DNA from: Aldehydirespirator sp965117015
GTDB lineage: Bacteria > Actinomycetota > Acidimicrobiia > Acidimicrobiales > Aldehydirespiratoraceae
Direction: 5' to 3'
NCBI GenBank assembly: GCA_965117015.1
Contig: OZ220747.1
Coordinates: forward strand, 2,108,001-2,172,000
DNA length: 64,000 nucleotides
How positions within the stretch are numbered: the stretch's first letter is position 1; each line of letters begins with the position of its first letter. Under the pieces are notes generated by a model. That model ran no database searches, was not told the origin of the DNA, and saw nothing but the letters and a program-made list of their open reading frames with translations. Of the stretch, positions 38,214 through 46,260 are shown piece by piece. A program made the translations under genes and the position numbers.

Positions 38214-39011
38214 ATGGGAAGTATGACCGGACGCTCCTGCATAGTGACAGGAGCGGCGCAGGGGATCGGCCGAGCCATCGGCGAGGCCCTGCTCGACGAA
38301 GGCGCTGATGTCTGCTTTGCGGATCTCAACGGCGACAAGGTCGCAGAGGTGGCGGCCGCAAACGCATCGCGGGCGGCTGCCAACGGTGGCAAGGCAATGG
38401 CCGAGACCGTCGATGTCACCGACCGCGTCCAGGTTCGGTCAATGGTCGAGAGCGTCGTGGACAGCCTCGGCAAGCTGAACGTGATGTTCAACAACGCCGG
38501 CGTCAACAAGCCGATGAACTTCCTCGAGGTCACCGAGGCCAACTGGGACATCATCATGCGGGTCAACGGACTCGGTGTGCTGATCGGCATGCAGGAGGCC
38601 GCCAAGCAGATGATCGCTCAGGGCACGGGAGGCAAGATCATCAACACCGCCTCCATCGCCGGCCGCTCCGGATACGACAACGTTGCGCCGTACTGCGCGT
38701 CGAAATTCGCGGTGGTGTCGCTCACGCAGTCCGGAGCCCGAGACCTGGCCAAGCACAACATCACCGTCACCGGCTTCGCTCCGGGCGTGGTGGCTACTGA
38801 GCTCTGGGAGACGCTGGACAAGGACTTGATGGAGATCGGCGCGTCCGAGCGGCCGGGGCAGGCGATGGAGGAGTTCTCGGCGGGCATCCTGCGGGGGCGG
38901 GTAGCGACCCCGGCGGACATCGTCGGCACGACAACGTTCCTTGCTTCCCCGGCGAGCGACTACATGACGGGCCAGATCGTGATGATCGACGGAGGCATGG
39001 AGCTGGTGTGA
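38214..39011 (+). CDS. Short-chain dehydrogenase/reductase
   Basis: The 265-residue classical SDR has the TGAAQGIG cofactor motif, NNAGVN, a Ser in TASIAGRSG and catalytic YCASK. The late tail ITVTGFAPGVVATELW and DGGMELV resembles polyol or acetoin/diacetyl reductases. ATG at 38214 has GGAG six bases upstream. It opens a three-gene operon whose members overlap by GTGA. With the LacI-controlled importer it probably oxidises the incoming polyol or sugar at one hydroxyl with NAD(P). Confidence 0.92.
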   Translation: MGSMTGRSCIVTGAAQGIGRAIGEALLDEGADVCFADLNGDKVAEVAAANASRAAANGGKAMAETVDVTDRVQVRSMVESVVDSLGKLNVMFNNAGVNKPMNFLEVTEANWDIIMRVNGLGVLIGMQEAAKQMIAQGTGGKIINTASIAGRSGYDNVAPYCASKFAVVSLTQSGARDLAKHNITVTGFAPGVVATELWETLDKDLMEIGASERPGQAMEEFSAGILRGRVATPADIVGTTTFLASPASDYMTGQIVMIDGGMELV

Positions 39012-39877
39012 CTCGCGTCGGCGTGGCCGGCCTCGGCCGGATGGGCGCACCTATGGCGATCAACCTGGCTCGGGCTGGTTTCGAGGTGGCGCTCTGGAAC
39101 CGGACTGCCGGCAAGGCTGAGCACCTGGCCCGAGACATCGGGGCGGCGATCTGCGCCACTCCCCGGGTCCTCGCGGAGTCGACTGACACCGTGATCGCCA
39201 TGCTCGCCGACGACGAAGCCTCGCTGGAAGTCCATCGCGGCGAGCGGGGATTGTTCGCTGCGCGTGGCGGAGCAACCCATTTCCTTGAGATGGGAACGCT
39301 AAGCCCTGCTCACGTGCTTGCTCTGGCCGACGGCGCTAGCGGGCGGACGGTGATCGACGCACCGGTCTCGGGCTCCACCGACGCGGCCCGGGCCGCTCAG
39401 CTCATGGTGATGGTCGGGGCCGAGTCGACGGCCATATCCACCGTCAGGCCTGTCTTGGAGGCCGTCGGTCGTCGCATCGTCTGTCTCGGCGGGGTCGGCC
39501 GCGGCGCCACGATGAAGCTGGCCGTCAATCTGTTGATCCATGGCTTGAACCAGACCGTTTCCGAGGCGATCCTGCTAGCCGAGGCCTCCGGCATCTCGGC
39601 CAGGGTCGCCTACGAGGCGATCGAGGAATCGGCAGCAGCCGCGCCCATGTTGAACTACCGGAAGCCCCTGTATCTGGATGAGGCCGGAAACGAGGTGTCA
39701 TTCGCGTTGTCCCTGGCCCGAAAGGATGTGGAACTCGCGATCGACCTCGCCCGCTCGGTGGACGTTGCCATGCCCCAGGCGGAGACGAACGCAATGCAGT
39801 TGCGGGCCGCGGAGTCGGCCGGTCTCGGCGATCGGGACATGGCCGCGGTGCTGAGTTTCCTGCGGGGTGCTTCGTGA
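39008..39877 (+). CDS. NAD(P)-dependent beta-hydroxyacid dehydrogenase (3-hydroxyisobutyrate dehydrogenase family)
   Basis: The 289-residue protein has the dinucleotide motif GVAGLGRMG, the substrate loop DAPVSGSTD and the catalytic Lys in GRGATMKLAVN, typical of the tartronate semialdehyde/3-hydroxyisobutyrate/6-phosphogluconate-like family. It starts with GTG overlapping the SDR stop and ends overlapping the ThuA-like gene. It probably interconverts a semialdehyde or ketone with a beta-hydroxyacid in sugar-acid breakdown. The substrate cannot be assigned more closely. Confidence 0.9.
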   Translation: MTRVGVAGLGRMGAPMAINLARAGFEVALWNRTAGKAEHLARDIGAAICATPRVLAESTDTVIAMLADDEASLEVHRGERGLFAARGGATHFLEMGTLSPAHVLALADGASGRTVIDAPVSGSTDAARAAQLMVMVGAESTAISTVRPVLEAVGRRIVCLGGVGRGATMKLAVNLLIHGLNQTVSEAILLAEASGISARVAYEAIEESAAAAPMLNYRKPLYLDEAGNEVSFALSLARKDVELAIDLARSVDVAMPQAETNAMQLRAAESAGLGDRDMAAVLSFLRGAS

Positions 39878-40596
39878 GCGCGGCCCCCGATCGGAAGGCC
39901 GCGCTCTTCGTCGGTGGCTGGGAGGGTCACCGGCCCGAGGAGTTCTGTGACTGGGCTACGGAGTTGCTCGAGAGTCAGGGGTTCGAGGTCGTCTCCTATG
40001 ACTCGCTGGCACCCCTGAGTGAACCTGAACGGCTTCACGGCCTAGATCTCATCGTCCCTATCTGGTCCAGTGCCCGGTCGTCGCATCAGGCCGAGTTCGG
40101 CAACATCACCAGGGAGGAGGAGCAAGGGCTCTTGCGCCTCGTCGGCAGCGGGTGTGGCATCGCCGGATGGCACGGGCACATGGGTGACGCGTTCCGCGAC
40201 CACCCCAACTACCACTTCCTAATCGGCGGCCAGTTCGTTGCCCATCCTCCGGGATGGCCGGACAATCCGAACCCGGCCGACGACTTCGTCGACTACGAAG
40301 TGACGATCACGAAGCCCGATGATCCCATCGTCGAAGGGATCGGGAGCTTCAGGCTGACATCCGAGCAGTACTACATGTTGGTCGATCCCTCCAACGACGT
40401 GCTTGCCGCCACGACCTTCTCCGGCGAGCATCTGTGGTGGATCGAGGGCACCCGGATCCCGGTGGTCTGGAAGCGCCGCTGGGATCGCGGACGAGTGTTC
40501 TACTGCTCGATCGGGCACACCGTCGACGATCTCCGGATCCCGCAGGTGAGCGAGATCATGCGGCGAGGGATGGTCTGGGCTGGATCCGGTCGCTAG
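39874..40596 (+). CDS. ThuA-like domain protein
   Basis: The 240-residue protein matches the ThuA (trehalose utilisation) domain, a class I glutamine amidotransferase-like fold: ALFVGGWEGHRPEEF at the start, GLDLIVPIWSS, CGIAGWHGHMGDAF, HPPGW, and VVWKRRWDRGRVFYCSIGH near the end. ThuA proteins take part in catabolism of keto-sugars and glycosides. The GTG overlaps the preceding stop as GTGA. As the last gene of the operon it supports a carbohydrate as the imported compound. Confidence 0.87.
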   Translation: MSAAPDRKAALFVGGWEGHRPEEFCDWATELLESQGFEVVSYDSLAPLSEPERLHGLDLIVPIWSSARSSHQAEFGNITREEEQGLLRLVGSGCGIAGWHGHMGDAFRDHPNYHFLIGGQFVAHPPGWPDNPNPADDFVDYEVTITKPDDPIVEGIGSFRLTSEQYYMLVDPSNDVLAATTFSGEHLWWIEGTRIPVVWKRRWDRGRVFYCSIGHTVDDLRIPQVSEIMRRGMVWAGSGR

Positions 40597-40682
40597 GGGC
40601 GCGGGCTCGACGCAAGCGGCCCCCACCTACTTGGGCGCGCTCTCAAGCGCGCTCCGGGAGTTCGTGGCAGCGCCGGCACTGA

Positions 40683-40701
40683 CATGTACAATTCGTACAT
40701 G
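40683..40701. promoter_or_regulatory. Operator and -10 element at the toxin-antitoxin start
   Basis: CATGTAC-AATTC-GTACATG is a perfect seven-base-arm dyad whose right arm includes the antitoxin ATG at 40699. The -10-like TACAAT lies inside it (40687-40692), so transcription would begin at or next to the ATG and give a leaderless mRNA. This is where an autoregulating antitoxin would bind. Confidence 0.55.
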
Positions 40702-40950
40702 AACGAAGTGGCGGTTAGCGAGGCACGAAACCGGCTGCCTCAGGTGATTGAGGAGTCTCGCCGGTCGGGTGAGCCGGTCTCGGTGACACGCCGCGGCCGC
40801 CGGGTCGCGGTGATCCTGGGTGCAGACGAATACGACCGGCTTGTGGACAGTGCGGACGATGCCGCTGATCGACGCGAGTTGGCTGCGGCGCGAGCCGACG
40901 ACGACTACGTGCCATGGGATGAGGTCAAGGCCGCGCTGGGACTCGAGTGA
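40699..40950 (+). CDS. Phd/YefM-family antitoxin
   Basis: The 83-residue protein has the Phd/YefM opening MNEVAVSEARNRLPQVIEE, then PVSVTRRGRRVAVILGADEYDRL, the DNA-binding and dimer half, and an acidic C-terminal tail (ADDDYVPWDEVKAALGLE) expected to wrap the toxin. An in-frame ATG 15 bases upstream lies within the operator dyad, so 40699 is preferred. It overlaps the toxin gene by GTGA. It neutralises the toxin and represses the pair. Confidence 0.92.
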   Translation: MNEVAVSEARNRLPQVIEESRRSGEPVSVTRRGRRVAVILGADEYDRLVDSADDAADRRELAAARADDDYVPWDEVKAALGLE

Positions 40951-41213
40951 GCCGGTACACCGTCGAGATCGCCCGTCGGGCGATCAAGTCGATCGCCGGG
41001 TTGCCTCACAATGAACAACGTCGAGTGCGAGCCGCGATCGACCTCTTGGCCGACGAGCCTCGGCCGCCGAACTGCGTCGCGCTCGCCGGGGAGGGATCCG
41101 TGTATAGCGTTGGTGTCGGCGACTACCGGATCCTGTACGAGGTCATCGACACCCGCCTGGTGATCCACGTGATCCGAGTAGGCCACCGTCGCGATGTGTA
41201 TCGCTCCCGATGA
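40947..41213 (+). CDS. RelE/ParE-superfamily toxin
   Basis: The 88-residue protein fits the RelE fold: YTVEIARRAIKSIAGLP helix, EPRPPNCVALAGEGSVYSV, VGDYRILYEVID and the terminal VGHRRDVYR with the Arg/Tyr residues that RelE toxins use for mRNA cleavage. It starts at GTG overlapping the antitoxin stop. It probably cleaves mRNA at ribosomes when the antitoxin is degraded. The module lies at the right edge of the lower-GC sugar island and may help keep it in the genome (inference). Confidence 0.92.
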   Translation: MSRYTVEIARRAIKSIAGLPHNEQRRVRAAIDLLADEPRPPNCVALAGEGSVYSVGVGDYRILYEVIDTRLVIHVIRVGHRRDVYRSR

Positions 41214-41222
41214 TGCCCAGCG

Positions 41223-42383
41223 CTAGGCCGCGCCTCGGCGTGCTTCGATGGCCTCTTTGAGTTGGGCCAGGAAACGGCCGCTGGCGCCTCCGTCGATGAT
41301 GCGGTGGTCGAAGGTGGCTGACACGGTGATGGTGGGTACTTCGACGGGGTCGCCGCCCACAAGGCGAACCACCGGCCGGGCCATGCCGAAGGCGGCGATC
41401 ATGCTGGTGCCCACCGGCAGCATCGGCGTGCCGGCCAGCACGCCGAGCGCGCCCACGTTGTTCACTGTGGCGGTGGCCCCGGTCAGCTCGTGGGGCGCGG
41501 CGGTGCGGTCACGGGCTGCCGCGGCCAGGCGCAGGATCTCGGCCGACAGCTCCGGCACGGAGAGGGCGTCGGCGCCGCGGACTACCGGCACCATCAGACC
41601 GTCACTGGTGTCGACGGCCACTCCGATGTCGTAGCGGTCGAAGTACTCGATCTCGTCGGAGTCGAGCCTGGCGTTCATGATCGGGTGGTCCTGCAGTACC
41701 GGCACCAGCAGCGCCACCAGCAGGGCGTCGAGGGGCACTCGCGAACCGGTCTCAGCAGCCACCGCTGCTCGGGCTTGCAGCAGGCGGCTGGCATCGGCGT
41801 CAACCATGGAAGTGAACTGGGGGACCTGTAGCGACTCGGTCATGTGGCGGGCGATCGAGCGCCGGGTGGCCGACAGGCGCTCCCGCCGCCCGCCGCCCGC
41901 AGCCGACGCAACTGCGGCCTCCACATCGGGGACGGTTATAGAGCCGCCGGGCCCTGTGCCGGTCACCTCCGTCAAGTCGATGCCACGCTCCCGGGCCAGT
42001 TTGCGAGCCTTGGGAACTGCTCTCACGGTGTCGGCAGCGGCCGCTGCGGTTGCCGCGGGCGCGGCGGCCACTGGCGGAATGGCTGCCGAGGCCGTAGCCG
42101 CGGCGGCCGGAGTTGGCTCGGACACGGGCGCTGGAATCTCCTCGCCGGGCTCGCCCACCACGATGAGGGTCTCGCCCACCTCGATCACGTCACCGGGCTC
42201 GCCGCCCAGCGCCAGCACCGTGCCCCGGTAGGGGGTGGTCATCTCCACCACCGACTTGTCGGTCTCGACCGAGCAGATCGGCTGGTCGAGGTCGACCTCG
42301 TCGCCGACGGCCACCAGCCACTCCACAATCTCGCCCTCCACCATGGTGTCGCCCACGGCGGGGAGCTTGAAGACGCTCGCCAT
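41223..42383 (-). CDS. Dihydrolipoamide acyltransferase (E2) of a 2-oxoacid dehydrogenase complex
   Basis: The 386-residue protein has one lipoyl domain with Lys43 in the ETDKSV turn and an Ala/Pro linker. A peripheral subunit-binding domain follows (VPKARKLARERGIDLTEVTG), then a catalytic domain ending in FDHRIIDGG with the His and Asp of the CoA-acyltransferase site. It transfers an acyl group from the E1-bound thiamine adduct to CoA. One base separates it from the upstream fused E1 gene. It converges on the toxin gene. Which oxoacid is used is not certain; branched-chain is likely. Confidence 0.93.
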   Translation of the reverse strand: MASVFKLPAVGDTMVEGEIVEWLVAVGDEVDLDQPICSVETDKSVVEMTTPYRGTVLALGGEPGDVIEVGETLIVVGEPGEEIPAPVSEPTPAAAATASAAIPPVAAAPAATAAAAADTVRAVPKARKLARERGIDLTEVTGTGPGGSITVPDVEAAVASAAGGGRRERLSATRRSIARHMTESLQVPQFTSMVDADASRLLQARAAVAAETGSRVPLDALLVALLVPVLQDHPIMNARLDSDEIEYFDRYDIGVAVDTSDGLMVPVVRGADALSVPELSAEILRLAAAARDRTAAPHELTGATATVNNVGALGVLAGTPMLPVGTSMIAAFGMARPVVRLVGGDPVEVPTITVSATFDHRIIDGGASGRFLAQLKEAIEARRGAA

Positions 42384-42384
42384 G

Positions 42385-44463
42385 TCAGTCGGCGAGTGCT
42401 CGCCGGACGCCGGCGGCGATGCGATCGGCGGTGATCATGGAGTACCGCTCGAGCTGGGTCGGACCCCAGAACACGTCCATGTGGGCGACCCGCACCGGCG
42501 GCGCCTCCAGCGAGTAGAGGCCGTGCTCGCTGACGGCGGCCAGCACCTCGGCTCCGAACCCGCTGGTGGTCTGGGCTTCGTGGGCCACCACCAGCCGCCC
42601 GGTGCGCTCCACGCTGGCCAGCACGGTCTCGCGGTCCCAGGGATACAGGGTCCTCAGGTCGATGACCTCAGCCGACACCCCCTCGCCGGCGAGGGTCTCG
42701 GCCGCCTTCAGCGCCTCGCGCATCGGCGGGCCCCACGACACCACCGTCACGTCGGTGCCGTCGCGGAGCACGCGGGCCCGGCCGAACGGGATCCGGTAGG
42801 GCTCGACCGGCACGTCCTGCTTGAGCCCGCGGTACAGCGAGATGGGCTCCAGGAACACCACCGGGTCGTCGCTGGCCAGGGCCGACTCCATCAGGCCCTT
42901 GGCGTCGTAGGGGTTCGACGGGTACACCACCACCAGCCCGGGCGCGTGGGTGAAGAGCGACTCGGGGGAGTCGGTGTGGAACTCGTGGTTGTCGAGGTTG
43001 GTGCCCACCGGCAGCCGGGCCACCACCGGGGCGGTCAGATGCCCCCGGTAGCGCCACCGGATGCGGGCCACGTGGCCGATGAGCTGATCGAAGGCCGGGT
43101 AGACGAAGCCGGCGAACTCGATCTCGGCCACCGGCCTCAGCCCGGCCATGGCCATGCCCACCGCGGTGCCCATGATGCCGGTCTCGCACAACGGCGTGTC
43201 GATCACCCGGTCGGGGCCGAAGCGCTCGTGCATGCCCTCGGTGATCCGGAACACACCGCCCTCCACGCCCACGTCCTCGCCGAGCATCACGAGCGACTCG
43301 TCCCGCTCGAAGGCCGCGTGCAGCGTCAGCTTGAGGGTCTCGGTCATGTCGAGCCGGCGGGTCTCGCCGGTGGGCGACGGGTCTTCAGTGATGGTCCAGA
43401 CCTCGTCCGGCTCCAGTGCGACCGGGGCCTCGCCGGCGTCGTGCTGCTCGCGGTGAAGCTGCTCGGCGAGCGAGGTGGGGGTCCGGGAGAACAGCTGCCG
43501 GGGCGAATAGTGGCGCGCCACCGCCGGTCGGGCCTCGAGCTGGGCGACGAACGCCTCGAGGTCGGCCGAGATCCCCGCCCTCATGTCGTCCTCTTGACCA
43601 GCCTCCCACAGTCCCTTGTTCACCAGGAAGGCCCGCATCCGGGTGATGGGGTCCCGCTCACGCCACTGGGACTCCTCGTCGGTGGTGCGGTACACCGGCG
43701 TGCCGTCGTACGTCGAGTGGGGGGCGAACCGGTAGGTGAGCATCTCGATGAGGGTGGGGCCTCCGCCCGACGCGGCCCGCTCCACCGCCTCGCGGGCCGC
43801 CTGGTACATCGCCAGCGGGTCCATGCCGTCGACGCGCTCGCCGTGGAACCCGTACCCGTCGGCCTTGGCGGCCAGCGTGGCCGCTGCGGTCTGCTTGTCG
43901 ATGGTGGTCGACTGGGCTACCTGGTTGTTCTGGCACAGGAACACGGTGGGGGTCTTCCACACCCCTGCGAAGTTCATGGCCGCGTGGAAGTCGGATTCCG
44001 AGGTGGCCCCGTCGCCGAACACCACCATGGCCACGGTGGGGCGTCCCTGCAGCCGCTCGGCGTAGCCGAAGCCGACGGCGTGGGGGAGGTGGGTGCCGAT
44101 GGTGGCGTTGAGTCTGGTCACCCGGTAGCGGTTGACATCCCAGAGGTCGTCGTCGTCGGGAACGCCCATCCAGAGGCCGACCGCGGCGATGGGGCTCATG
44201 CCCCGGGCCAGCCACATGCCCAGCTCCCGGTAGGCGGTGAAAAGCCAGTCGGACTCCCGAAGGGCCAGCGCCGCCCCCACATGGGCCTCCTGGCCGCTCA
44301 CCTGGTAGTAGGCGGGCATGCGTCCCTGGCGCTGGAGGTTGAGCAGCTTCTCGTCGGCCATCCGGGTGGTGAGCAGCAGGCGCAACATATCGACGAGCTG
44401 GCTGTCGTCGAGATCCGGGGCCGCCCCCACCAGCTCGCCGGTCGGATCCAGGATCTGCCGCAT
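42385..44463 (-). CDS. 2-oxoacid dehydrogenase E1, alpha and beta subunits fused (branched-chain type)
   Basis: The 692-residue protein is alpha plus beta in one chain. The alpha half has FTAYRELGMWLARG, GDGATSESDFHAAMNFAGVW and QNN (thiamine diphosphate motif). The beta half begins near residue 345 (LKLTLHAAFERDESLVMLGEDVG) and has ETGIMGTAVGMAMAGLRP and IDLRTLYPWD. The layout resembles branched-chain oxoacid dehydrogenase E1. GGAGGAG sits seven bases before ATG 44463; the GTG two codons earlier leaves only one base and is rejected. No E3 is adjacent, so a shared dihydrolipoamide dehydrogenase is implied. Confidence 0.93.
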   Translation of the reverse strand: MRQILDPTGELVGAAPDLDDSQLVDMLRLLLTTRMADEKLLNLQRQGRMPAYYQVSGQEAHVGAALALRESDWLFTAYRELGMWLARGMSPIAAVGLWMGVPDDDDLWDVNRYRVTRLNATIGTHLPHAVGFGYAERLQGRPTVAMVVFGDGATSESDFHAAMNFAGVWKTPTVFLCQNNQVAQSTTIDKQTAAATLAAKADGYGFHGERVDGMDPLAMYQAAREAVERAASGGGPTLIEMLTYRFAPHSTYDGTPVYRTTDEESQWRERDPITRMRAFLVNKGLWEAGQEDDMRAGISADLEAFVAQLEARPAVARHYSPRQLFSRTPTSLAEQLHREQHDAGEAPVALEPDEVWTITEDPSPTGETRRLDMTETLKLTLHAAFERDESLVMLGEDVGVEGGVFRITEGMHERFGPDRVIDTPLCETGIMGTAVGMAMAGLRPVAEIEFAGFVYPAFDQLIGHVARIRWRYRGHLTAPVVARLPVGTNLDNHEFHTDSPESLFTHAPGLVVVYPSNPYDAKGLMESALASDDPVVFLEPISLYRGLKQDVPVEPYRIPFGRARVLRDGTDVTVVSWGPPMREALKAAETLAGEGVSAEVIDLRTLYPWDRETVLASVERTGRLVVAHEAQTTSGFGAEVLAAVSEHGLYSLEAPPVRVAHMDVFWGPTQLERYSMITADRIAAGVRRALAD

Positions 44464-44594
44464 CCTCACGCTCCTCCGTGATCTGCCACCAGCGACACTC
44501 TACGATGAGAAACGCTTGCATTTCACCTTGAGTGCCTGTGATTCTGCATCTTCAGTCCGGCTACGGCATGCTTTTCTATGACTAAGCTCGGCTC

Positions 44595-45416
44595 ATGACC
44601 GAGACAAACACACGCAGGATGGCCACGGCCGACACCTTCGACGTGAGTGGTCGCCGGGTGGTGATCACCGGTGGTACAGCCGGGATCGGCCTGGCGGCGG
44701 CCGCACATCTGGTCCGCTGCGGTGCCGATGTGGTGATCTGCGGCCGCCGGGACGGAGGCGAAGCGATCGCTGAGTGCATTGGAGCTGCCTTCGTGACGAT
44801 GGACGTCGCCGACGACTCGTCCGTCGAGCGGGCCTTCGCGATCGTGTCCGATCAGCTCGGATCGCTCGACGCGCTGATCCTCAACGCCGGCATCGACGAG
44901 TACCACGGCGAGGTGGAGGCCCTGGACATGGACGTGTTCGAGCAGGTGATCGACATCAACACCCTCGGGGTGGTACGAGCCCTCCGTCACGGGGTGGGCC
45001 TGGTGCGTGACCACGGGTCGGTCATCGTCACCAGCTCTCCGGCTGGCTCCGTGGCCGCCCCGGGCATGGCTGCCTACGCTGCCTCCAAGGCGGCTCTCGA
45101 TCACCTGGTGCGAGTGTGGGCGTTGGAGTTGGGACCTCGCCAGGTCCGGGTCAACGCAGTGCTGCCAGGGATCGTGGAGAGCGAGATGGGCGCGGAGTCC
45201 GCGCCCAATCTGGAACTGATACGGCGCATGACCGCCAACGGCGTGTTTCGCAAGGCTTCGGAGATGGCGCCGGTGTTCCATTTCCTGGTCAGCGACGCCA
45301 GCGCCCCGCTCACGGGTTCGCTCGTCGGCTGCCACGACGGCATTCCCCTCGGCTACAGCCACGAGGTGATGGCACACCTGGCCGCCGACCTGGCCGACAC
45401 CGGCGGAGACGGCTAG
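44595..45416 (+). CDS. Short-chain dehydrogenase/reductase
   Basis: This 273-residue classical SDR has the cofactor motif TGGTAGIG, NAGID, VTSSPAGSVA with the catalytic Ser region, and YAASK. The C-terminal DGG usual in the family is changed (GCHDGIPLGYS), so the cofactor pocket lid may differ. It is divergent from the E1-E2 operon across a 131-base gap in which I see no clear regulatory site. Its stop shares one base with the start of the next SDR gene, so they are co-translated. Substrate unknown. Confidence 0.9.
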   Translation: MTETNTRRMATADTFDVSGRRVVITGGTAGIGLAAAAHLVRCGADVVICGRRDGGEAIAECIGAAFVTMDVADDSSVERAFAIVSDQLGSLDALILNAGIDEYHGEVEALDMDVFEQVIDINTLGVVRALRHGVGLVRDHGSVIVTSSPAGSVAAPGMAAYAASKAALDHLVRVWALELGPRQVRVNAVLPGIVESEMGAESAPNLELIRRMTANGVFRKASEMAPVFHFLVSDASAPLTGSLVGCHDGIPLGYSHEVMAHLAADLADTGGDG

Positions 45417-46258
45417 TGGAGGGGAATCTGGCGGGCCATGTTGCGCTCATCACCGGCGCAGGCCGCACCGGCGGGATGGGCGCGGCGACTGCCAGGCGCC
45501 TAGCTGAGGCCGGCGCGGACGTAGTAGTCACCGACCTGGCCCGCGACCGCCCGGAACTCCGCCAGGACTCGACCCACGGATTGGGCGACGACGTGGCCGT
45601 GCTTGAGGCGCTGTCGGCCGAGCTACGCGACCGCTCCGGGGTCAGGAGCTTTGCCGCTCCGTTAGACGTCACCGATCAGGCCCAGGCTGAGGCCGTGGTC
45701 CAGCGGACCGTGAGCGAGTTGGGTTCGCTTGACATCCTGTTCAACAACGCCGGCGCCACCACCGGGGTGGGCCGGTTCGTGGACCAGACCGAGGAGCAGT
45801 GGAACCTGTCGTGGCAGGTCAATGTCATGGGATCGCGGCGGATGGCGCTGCTGGCGCTCGGGCCGATGATCGAAGCCGGCCGGGGGGTGATCATCAACAA
45901 CGTGTCGATCGGCGGACTGGTGTCGGATCCCGGCTACGGGGCCTACAACGTCACCAAGTTCGGCCTGGTGGCCATGACCAAGCTCATCGCCAAGGAGCAC
46001 GGACCCGACGGGATCCGCTGCGTGGGCGTGTGCCCCGGCCCCATTGACACCCAGATGGCGGTGGCCAATCGCCGGTTGGTTGCCGATCTGGCCGATGTGA
46101 CCGACCACGAGGCCAGCGAGATGCTGGTATCCGAGGTGCCACTGGGCCGCTGGGGAACGGCCGACGAAGTGGCCCAACTAGTGGGGTTCCTAGCCTCGCC
46201 GGCTGCTTCCTACATCAATGGCGCGCTCATTCCCATCGACGGGGGAGTACTTCCCTAG
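45416..46258 (+). CDS. Short-chain dehydrogenase/reductase
   Basis: The 280-residue SDR has the motif TGAGRTGGMG, an insert around residues 40-65, NNAGATTG, NVSIGGLVS and YNVTK, ending in IPIDGGVLP. GTG at 45416 overlaps the preceding TAG by one base and has GGAG nine bases upstream. An open frame extends farther upstream but overlaps the previous SDR in another phase. The variant GGMG turn is shared with the SDR at 54395. The two SDRs here may act in sequence on one alcohol. It converges on the Lrp-like gene. Confidence 0.9.
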   Translation: MEGNLAGHVALITGAGRTGGMGAATARRLAEAGADVVVTDLARDRPELRQDSTHGLGDDVAVLEALSAELRDRSGVRSFAAPLDVTDQAQAEAVVQRTVSELGSLDILFNNAGATTGVGRFVDQTEEQWNLSWQVNVMGSRRMALLALGPMIEAGRGVIINNVSIGGLVSDPGYGAYNVTKFGLVAMTKLIAKEHGPDGIRCVGVCPGPIDTQMAVANRRLVADLADVTDHEASEMLVSEVPLGRWGTADEVAQLVGFLASPAASYINGALIPIDGGVLP

Positions 46259-46260
46259 CT

